A stretch of 64,000 bases of DNA from CBDFJH01 sp965198095 (lineage in GTDB: Bacteria; Latescibacterota; UBA2968; GCA-2709665): assembly GCA_965198095.1 (NCBI GenBank), contig OZ240239.1, positions 1,054,001-1,118,000 of the forward strand, written 5' to 3'. The notes below the pieces were generated by a model. It saw nothing but the letters and a program-made list of their open reading frames with translations, had not been told where the DNA came from and made no database searches. Each line of letters opens with the position of its first letter. Position 1 is the first letter of the stretch. Shown here piece by piece: positions 60,801 to 64,000 of this stretch. The translations under genes and the position numbers were made by a program.

Positions 60801-63137
60801 GGGGGCGACCGGGGCGATGGTGACCTGCGAGTCGGCCAGGGCCGCGGTGGCCACCGCCTCGTCGCTGGAAGACACGCTGAGGGTAACGGCGCCGCCATCC
60901 GGGTCGCGGAAGCGACCTGCCAGGTTCAAAGTCGCCGGGTCGCCCCCTGCCTTGAAGATCTGCGCCGGCAGGCCGGCCCCCAAAGCCAGGCCGTAGGGCT
61001 CGTTCAGGCCGGAAGTGACCAGGTCCTCCACTTGAGAGCCGTTCAGGTTGGCGCGCTGGATCTTGTCGGTGCCGTAGTCGGTCCAGTACATCTTGCCGCC
61101 GCCCGCATCCAGGGCGATCGCCTGGGGGGTCTGCAGGCCGGCGGAGGTGACCAGGTCCTCGACTCCGGAGCCGTCGAGGTTGGCGCGCTGGATTTTGTCG
61201 CTGCCCCAGTCGGCCCAGTACATCTTGCCGCCGGCCACGTCGAGAGCGATCCCCCGGGGCTGGTTGAGCCCGGTGACCAGGTCCTCGGCTCCGGAGCCGT
61301 CGAGGTTGGCGCGCTGGATTTTGTCGTTGCCCCAGTCGGTCCAATACATCTTGCCACCGGCCACGTCGAGGGCCAGGCCGTAGGGCTCGTTCAGGCCGGC
61401 GGAGGTGACCAGGTCCTCGACCCGGGAGCCGTCGAGGTTGGCGCGCTGGATTTTGTCGTTGCCCCAGTCGGTCCAATACATCTTGCCGCCTTCCAGGTCG
61501 AGGGCGATCCCGAACGGCTCCTTCAGACCCTCGGTGACCAGGTCTTCGACTCCGGAGCCGTCGAGGTTGGCGCGCCGGATCTTGTCGCTGCCGTAGTCGG
61601 TCCAGTACATGCGGCCCCCGTCCCGGTCCAGGGCCAGGTCCCGGGGCTGCCCGAGTCCGCTGACCAGGGTGCGGATGTCGCTGCCGTCCAGCTCGGCGCG
61701 CTGGATGCGGCCGGTGCGGGCGTCGGTCCAGTAGAGCCGGAGCACGGCGAGGGAGGGCTCGTTGGAGGCTTGCACGGTGACCGATCCGGCCGTGGGCGCG
61801 CCGGAAACGGGCACCGACCAGTCGCTTGCGCCCTCGTCGTTGAGGGTGCGCACGCGCACCTGATAGGTCTGCTCGTTGGTCAGACCCATCAGCGTGACGC
61901 TCGTGTCCATACGACTGCTCAGGATCCGTCCTTCTCGCCATTCCCTGTTCTCACCGGGCCGACCTGCCTGCGCCGAGTCCTGCTCGGCAGGCAGGTGCGC
62001 CACCTCGTAGCCGCTCACCGGGGGTTTGCCGGCTTCGTTATGGGCCGCATCCCAACGGACCGTCAACGCGCTGTCGCCGGGTGCGACGACCACACCCGAC
62101 GGCGGCGTGGAAGGGGGTTCGTCGGCGTCGGTGACGGCGATGCGGACGACGAGATCGACGCGGCCCCCCTCACCGTCGCTGGCGCGGACGGCTACCGAGT
62201 ATCTGCTCTTCGCTTCGTGGTCGTAGGCGATCCCTTCCCTTGTGCGAAGCTGCCCCGTGCTCGCCTCAATGGTGAAGCTGTCCGCATCAGCGCCGTGCAG
62301 GCGGTAGCTGAGGGCATTGCCGTCGGCATCGGCGGCAGTGACGGGAGAGCCGATCGGCTCTCCCGCCGGACTGTTCTCGACCACCGAGCGCGTCACCGGC
62401 GTTGGCGCGAACACCGGCGCGCGGTTCACCGTGTTGCCAAAGCTCGTGGCGAAGATCACGAAATCCTCCAACCCGATCTCGCCGTCGCCGTTCAGGTCGT
62501 ATTTTGCCTCATACGGCTTCTGACCCTCCCGGTATCCGAAGGCGCCTGCGAACAGCACGAAGTCGGAGAAACCCACACGCCCGTTGCCGTCGAAGTCCGG
62601 GGAAGGGGGCACGGCGAGCTGCAGGGCAACACCGAGGGCCGGAGATATCACTTCAGACTGTCCATCCCGGCCGAGCTCGGCGCGCACCAGCCGGATCTCT
62701 GTCTCTGAAAACGCATCCGTGGTGCGAAAACGCGCCGTGCCGACCCACCCCGCGTTCACCGTTGCCGATCCACTCAGGGACGTAACGTCGATCCGGACAG
62801 AGGTGGAATCCTGCTCGATAAGCGCGTGGGCATCGGGCAACACGTCGCCCGCGTCGAATCCCACGTACACAACCTGGGTCGAACCGTATTCAATGCGCAC
62901 GGAAAGACTGCTCGCACCTTGAATATCACTGCCGAAAATCTGAATGGGAACGAGCTGACCGGGAGAGACGTCGAGCGAGGAGACGGCCTGGTCGCCTTCG
63001 GCATCATCCAGGTCCAGGGCGAGGGAAAAGCTGCCGCGGGTCTGCGTGGATGGCGACCACGGGGAAATCAGGAGCGCCAGGCCCAGGAGGCCGGCGATGC
63101 CGGGCGCGAGGGGGAAAAAGCCAGAGTAGATTTGCAT
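51873..63137 (-). CDS. 3,754-residue secreted multi-enzyme protein: two PQQ-type sugar dehydrogenase domains and a purple-acid-phosphatase-like domain
   Basis: Approximate order: signal peptide, cohesin-like, dockerin, cadherin, Fn3, YWTD propeller (1-735); two Ig/BIG-like domains and Pro/Arg linker (735-935); cadherin/Fn3 series (935-1745); Ig-like; glucose/sorbosone-dehydrogenase-like propeller 1 (1840-2235); cadherin and Ig-like; propeller 2 (2630-2990); cadherin, Fn3; purple-acid-phosphatase N-domain and metallophosphoesterase (3185-3580); cadherin, Ig-like. Each dehydrogenase has an H-x-GCRLRFGP segment with the candidate catalytic His and YGHRNPQGL plus EHGPTVDDEINLL. The phosphoesterase has GDSG, GDNAYYHG, GNHG, FWHRPPY and GHSHSYER, a complete binuclear-metal set. 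Quinone-dependent sugar oxidation and phosphate-ester cleavage outside the cell are inferred. Confidence 0.88.
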   Translation of the reverse strand: MQIYSGFFPLAPGIAGLLGLALLISPWSPSTQTRGSFSLALDLDDAEGDQAVSSLDVSPGQLVPIQIFGSDIQGASSLSVRIEYGSTQVVYVGFDAGDVLPDAHALIEQDSTSVRIDVTSLSGSATVNAGWVGTARFRTTDAFSETEIRLVRAELGRDGQSEVISPALGVALQLAVPPSPDFDGNGRVGFSDFVLFAGAFGYREGQKPYEAKYDLNGDGEIGLEDFVIFATSFGNTVNRAPVFAPTPVTRSVVENSPAGEPIGSPVTAADADGNALSYRLHGADADSFTIEASTGQLRTREGIAYDHEAKSRYSVAVRASDGEGGRVDLVVRIAVTDADEPPSTPPSGVVVAPGDSALTVRWDAAHNEAGKPPVSGYEVAHLPAEQDSAQAGRPGENREWREGRILSSRMDTSVTLMGLTNEQTYQVRVRTLNDEGASDWSVPVSGAPTAGSVTVQASNEPSLAVLRLYWTDARTGRIQRAELDGSDIRTLVSGLGQPRDLALDRDGGRMYWTDYGSDKIRRANLDGSGVEDLVTEGLKEPFGIALDLEGGKMYWTDWGNDKIQRANLDGSRVEDLVTSAGLNEPYGLALDVAGGKMYWTDWGNDKIQRANLDGSGAEDLVTGLNQPRGIALDVAGGKMYWADWGSDKIQRANLDGSGVEDLVTSAGLQTPQAIALDAGGGKMYWTDYGTDKIQRANLNGSQVEDLVTSGLNEPYGLALGAGLPAQIFKAGGDPATLNLAGRFRDPDGGAVTLSVSSSDEAVATAALADSQVTIAPVAPGQITVAVTARDERGRAATLLVPVTVYPPNRPPVVAQAPADRKVRIDSLARVELSEAFTDPDVGDVLTYTATSSNEAVATAAVEGSGVNIAPKSPGQARISVTARDPEGLEASLSFGVTVEPKPPPPPPPPPPPRPPPRPPPPRPPPPRPPPAPNQAPVFNEGASTTRSVAENTPPDRSIGNPVGATDPEGRAVSYSLTGGDTDRFTIIPQNGQLRTRTGVDYNYEAQNRYSVTVEAQDEQGGRATLTVTIDITDDDNERPERPDRPSVTASTLTSLTVGWTEPGNTGPPITDYNVQYREGSSGPFTSVAHDGPGRTTTISNLKSNTTYQIQVQATSDEGTSEWSPSGNGRTVANQAPTFNEGSRTTRRVAENTTGTQDVGNPITATDGDGGTMRYLLGGTDQSSFTLDGNQLQTIAGVAYDYEEKNSYEVIVRAEDDQGGSNTIEVTINLTDQQEPPETPSAPRVIPASSTSLTVTWTEPVNTGPDIDGYDVQYREGDSGGFTSWTHNGAERTATITGRSPGTSYQVQVRARNDEGASGWSPSGTGSTDPNQLPVFTDGSSATRRLDENTTGVVDVGDPVGATDPENTTLTYSLQGTDADSFTVHSGSGQLRTRSGKTWDYETKPRYVLRVKATDGHGGERTILVLIDLIDVNEAPVFIGDGTFDSAENAPSAGRVEARDLDNNDGITGYTISGGDDRDLFEIDSGGALTFKDAPDFEDPADNGRNNQYSVVLTATGGAGGRALTAQQRITVTVEDVNEPPGKPDPPTVSDETENSLTVTWTEPANTGPDIANYFVQYRTSGAFTDWPDTGPSLTRTITGLSSGSTYQIQVQAENAEGKGAWSNSVNGTTLTAPTDAPPEISALTFTVDEGKTAVATLTAEDQDTAAADLEWSKAGGADAGRFTLSTAGVLAFAAAPDYENPGDADADRTYEVTVQVSDGTHTDTEDVVVTVKNVDEAGTVSLFPAQLRVRMVVRATLTDPDGDLSAVSWRWAESSDKTTWTNIDGATQADYLPTEARRGKYLRATATRYRDGEGSNKTSRTESNAVVGEREPGPELSVKTLVSGLRYPWGIAFTPDGTMLFTERDGHPQQDPLPDPPEGLSSRLTDGTLQTVSADFSDLDTDENGGVMGLEVDPDFVDNRRIYICQQRTGSVIQVVAWTIDATYTTATRANDPLVGNIPRVDNHNGCRLRFGPDGNLWISTGDTEAIGTVPQDLNSLGGKILRVDPLTGAAPADNPFPGSLVYSYGHRNPQGLALRPGTRQMWSVEHGPTVDDEINLLVPGANYGWDPVPTDENGDPTSGYDDTAPMTDLVKFPGAIEARWSSGNPTLATSGGIFLEGEQWGLWEGRLAVATLKGRSLRIFEFTEDGTFVSHVVPEELDHFGDRDHRLRTPMIGPDNALYLSTSTRGWRDEILRVTPQQAPEFPNDADTRQVTENTGGDMVVATVEATDYNHDELTYTLGGTDGESFYILDENIGELRVRSTTQLDYETRREYEVTVTATDDQNTSDTVTLTIEVTDVEHEGTVTLSSTQPQVGSPFQASLSDADGGVTATTWKWERSDDGVTGWEDIDGARSASYTPGADDIGKYLRATATYTNTHGPGKTAQSVTSGAVGAAPNSNPEFPSASLVRRVAEHTATGQPIDSPVEADDADGDPLQYALSGMDADLFDINSSTGQLLTRAALDYEVEDEYEVVVSVSDGKDTNDLPDDNEVDDSVRVTIEVTNVDEPGSVSLFPAQLRAWTVVRAALSDPDGVDLHAVSWQWEESSDKTAWTRIDGATQADYTPTDSVQGQYLRATAGYTDGQGTGKTTEVVSDHVVGEREPGPELTVVPLVSGLSVPWGIAFAPDGTLLFTERGDRLSSRLTDGTVQSVSADFDDLLVSGEAGLMAIVVDPAFASNRRFYTCQAHTGPEVQVIAWTIDANYTAATRADDPLVDNIPAASQHSGCRLRFGPEGYLWIATGDASSGTVPQDRNSLGGKVLRVNSSTGAAAPGNPFGTRVYTYGHRNPQGLARRPGTNQMWSVEHGPTVDDEINLLSAGGNYGWDPVPSYNEGVPMTDLVKFPGAVEARWSSGNHTLATSGGIFLEGEDWGEWDGRLAIATLKGRSLRVFEFSASGAFMSHVVAPGLDGAYGRLRTPMLGPDGALYVTTSNGAGADRILRVTASRAPAFLTDTQVPHVEENSSASDVVARVLALDPKGETLTYTLSGPDAPSFNIADATVGELRAKVALDYETRSSYEVIVTATNPGGFSDSVTLTINVTDVNEPPGKPDPPTVSDETESSLTATWTEPANTGPDVTNYHMQYRISGAFTDWPDTGPSLTRTITGLSSGSTYQIRVQAENDEGKGAWSNSVNGTTLTAPSPTILRGPYLQSGTSSGVIIKWRTDEATNSLVRYGLDHDPDGLQLSASNSTSTTEHAVQLTGLSADVKYFYSVGTSSVLQLAGGDSDHFVVTAPVPGTAKPTRIWVIGDSGTADANARAVRNAFLEFTRSRDPDLWIMLGDNAYYHGTDNEYQRAVFNTYSHVLPRTVLWPTLGNHGAGTSDSATGSGPYYDIISLPRNGEAGGVASGTEAYYSFDYGNLHFVCLNSETDLSPDGAMMTWLEADLHANDREWIIAFWHRPPYSRGSANSDTDGQQIALRQNAVPILERYGVDLVLSGHSHSYERSYLIDGHYGLSDTFTDAMKKNPGDGSATGDGAYQKPATVGAPHAGAVYVVAGTAGVIKTEGWLDHPAMAVSLRSLGSMVLDVNGNRLDAIFLDSTGNIQDDFTILKLPEVSGSVAENTAAGEGIVTVADENPEDDLRYSLAGRNGHSDHTPFTITARGELQTKDALNYEQPADADGNNIYEVVVLVEDGEAGAGNEADTDDSILVTIRVTDEPEAGTISLPSPQALTPLTATLNDPDRDPDNPDHAVIWQWERSDNSIGPWTVITGVTAASYTPQVGDVTKYLRATASYRDRHHTASNPTPPVSAVSARVQAAP
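60343..60438. repeat. Low-complexity Pro/Arg-linker coding repeat (copy 3)
   Basis: Third linker tract, with the longest uninterrupted Pro run of the three (about 11 Pro before the first Arg). Confidence 0.85.
60968..61745. repeat. 129-bp tandem repeats encoding YWTD propeller blades (copy 3)
   Basis: Six blades, nearly the same DNA as copies 1 and 2. Individual blades have been shuffled relative to the other copies: TTGTCGTTGCC replaces TTGTCGGTGCC in two blades. Confidence 0.88.
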
Positions 63138-63166
63138 CTATCAATACCCGGTTCAGCCCTTATGAC

Positions 63167-63195
63167 GTAGCGGGCGACCGGCCGGTCGCCCCTAC
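63167..63195. repeat. GTAG-headed REP-like palindrome in duplicated intergenic block (copy 2)
   Basis: Same 20-bp perfect palindrome (63172-63191) with GTAG/CTAC flanks as at 43449-43477, again between a PPDK-like gene and a giant gene. The gap is 113 bp here against 152 bp in the first copy. Confidence 0.85.
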
Positions 63196-63250
63196 TTTCG
63201 GCTCCCGCCCGCGGTGCCCTTCGCAGCGCCGCTCTCTCTCACCGCCGGAA

Positions 63251-64000
63251 TCACTCATCGACCTGGGCGCCGAAGACCCAGGGACGGGCTTGCTTGATCG
63301 CCAGGACGTTGTCGCTGGTGATCTTGAACTCGATCTCCATGGCGAACGGTTCATCGTCTGCGAGGTCGTACAGTGTCTCGAACTCCTCGTGGATCACCTC
63401 GAGACGTTCTCTCAACTGGCGCATTTGGTCACGGCTCATGAGGAGTTGCCCGGGCGGCACCTGGTTGGAGGTCCCAAGAATGATGTAGGGAGGTAGGAAA
63501 GGCGGGTTCAACAGGACTTCCTCCGGCACCGAGTGCGCGTCGGGATTGGTGACCAGATCCTCGCCGACCTGCGTGTTGACGTAGTAGCGCCCGTCACCGC
63601 CGTAGATGGGGTCGAAGCTGACGGCCACGCCGTTGGCCAGTTCGTCCCTGTAGCTGGGATGCACCAGGATGCCCATCGCCGCCGCCATGTGATCGATGCG
63701 ATGGAAGTCGCGTTCGACGAAGGCGCGGAAGTTCCACAGGCTGGCGTACACTTCCTTGAGGGACTTGGCGAGATCCTTCTCGTCCTCGCTCGGCTTCTGG
63801 CTCTTGGAATCATACAGCCCCGCGCCGTTGAAGCCCGGCAGGTCCTCGTTGTTGGTGCTGGACCGGTAGCGGCGGTTGATCCCTGCGGAGAAAGACTCAT
63901 TCATTGTCTCGATTGCCGAGATGATCCAATCCGGCGTCTCCGCGTCTTCGATGGCCTTGCGCAGCTTCTTGAGTGAGTCCGCCTGGGCTTCGAAGTCCGT
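63251..64000 (-). CDS. PPDK/PEP-synthase-type ATP-grasp protein, partial (5' end beyond window)
   Basis: The frame is open through the window edge; the ATG at 63904 is internal, since homologous sequence (DSLKKLRKAIEDAETPDWII) continues upstream of it. The visible ~250 residues are nearly the same as the C-terminus of the protein at 43572-49163: SSTNNEDLPGFNGAGLYDS, GILVHPSYRDELANGVAVS, YYVNTQVGEDLVTNP and IEFKITSDNVLAIKQARPW. Like that protein it ends shortly after ARPWVFG with VDE. Its position upstream of a giant gene repeats the order seen at 33.8-49.2 kb. Whether its N-terminus carries the same secretion and cohesin-dockerin module lies outside the window. Confidence 0.83.
   Translation of the reverse strand, partial: TDFEAQADSLKKLRKAIEDAETPDWIISAIETMNESFSAGINRRYRSSTNNEDLPGFNGAGLYDSKSQKPSEDEKDLAKSLKEVYASLWNFRAFVERDFHRIDHMAAAMGILVHPSYRDELANGVAVSFDPIYGGDGRYYVNTQVGEDLVTNPDAHSVPEEVLLNPPFLPPYIILGTSNQVPPGQLLMSRDQMRQLRERLEVIHEEFETLYDLADDEPFAMEIEFKITSDNVLAIKQARPWVFGAQVDE

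Overview
The window is about 60% G+C bacterial DNA, probably from an uncultured, possibly host-associated or particle-associated lineage. The phytanoyl-CoA dioxygenase, tandem M19 dipeptidases, AAC(3)-like acetyltransferases, VOC proteins, a planctomycete-style glycosidase-like protein, and very large secreted proteins with cohesin, dockerin, cadherin, Fn3, LRR and YWTD domains recall Poribacteria, Latescibacterota and Planctomycetota. That placement is inference; no taxonomic marker here settles it.

Layout. 1-11 kb: a partial PhyH dioxygenase and a DEAD-box helicase on +, then a minus-strand catabolic-looking series: HpcH/HpaI aldolase, alpha/beta hydrolase and four paralogous M19 dipeptidases. 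Arrays of REP-like palindromes and a 55-56 bp tandem array separate the dipeptidases. 11.4-12.8 kb: tRNA-Pro(TGG), a rho-independent terminator and a RIO-type kinase. 13.4-20.1 kb: an accessory and decaying zone. It holds a two-gene PD-(D/E)XK-like cassette, an EamA transporter, higA with a broken higB, a frameshifted REP-associated transposase flanked by its palindromes, a Rossmann-protein fragment, a frameshifted VOC gene, an orphan CopG-type antitoxin, a 5'-truncated fabI and an odd HisG-HisE fusion. 20.4-29.1 kb: metabolic genes on the minus strand (two AAC(3)-like enzymes, two methyltransferases, two VOC proteins, an RDD membrane protein and a 942-residue beta-propeller glycosidase-like protein).

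29.3-64 kb is the highlight: a minus-strand cluster of giant secreted modular proteins. Four of them share one N-terminal module: signal peptide, cohesin-like domain, dockerin pair, cadherin and Fn3. Three of these add a six-bladed YWTD propeller, two Ig/BIG-like domains and a Pro/Arg linker. The C-termini differ: leucine-rich repeats; LRR plus SwmB-like plus leishmanolysin-like M8 metallopeptidase; a pyruvate-phosphate-dikinase-type ATP-grasp domain; and, in one 3,754-residue polypeptide, two PQQ-type sugar dehydrogenase domains plus a purple-acid-phosphatase-like phosphoesterase. The order [PPDK-like protein - giant protein - M8 module] occurs twice, with near-identical junction DNA, so the cluster probably grew by segmental duplication.

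Several members are broken in informative ways. One giant gene is split by a one-base frameshift. The LRR gene carries two in-frame stops followed by still-recognisable homologous sequence. One M8 module is detached from the giant gene upstream of it, and a YWTD blade survives as a remnant. Because a cohesin and a dockerin sit on the same chain, these proteins could assemble with themselves or each other into an extracellular multi-enzyme matrix. That is a hypothesis, not an observation.
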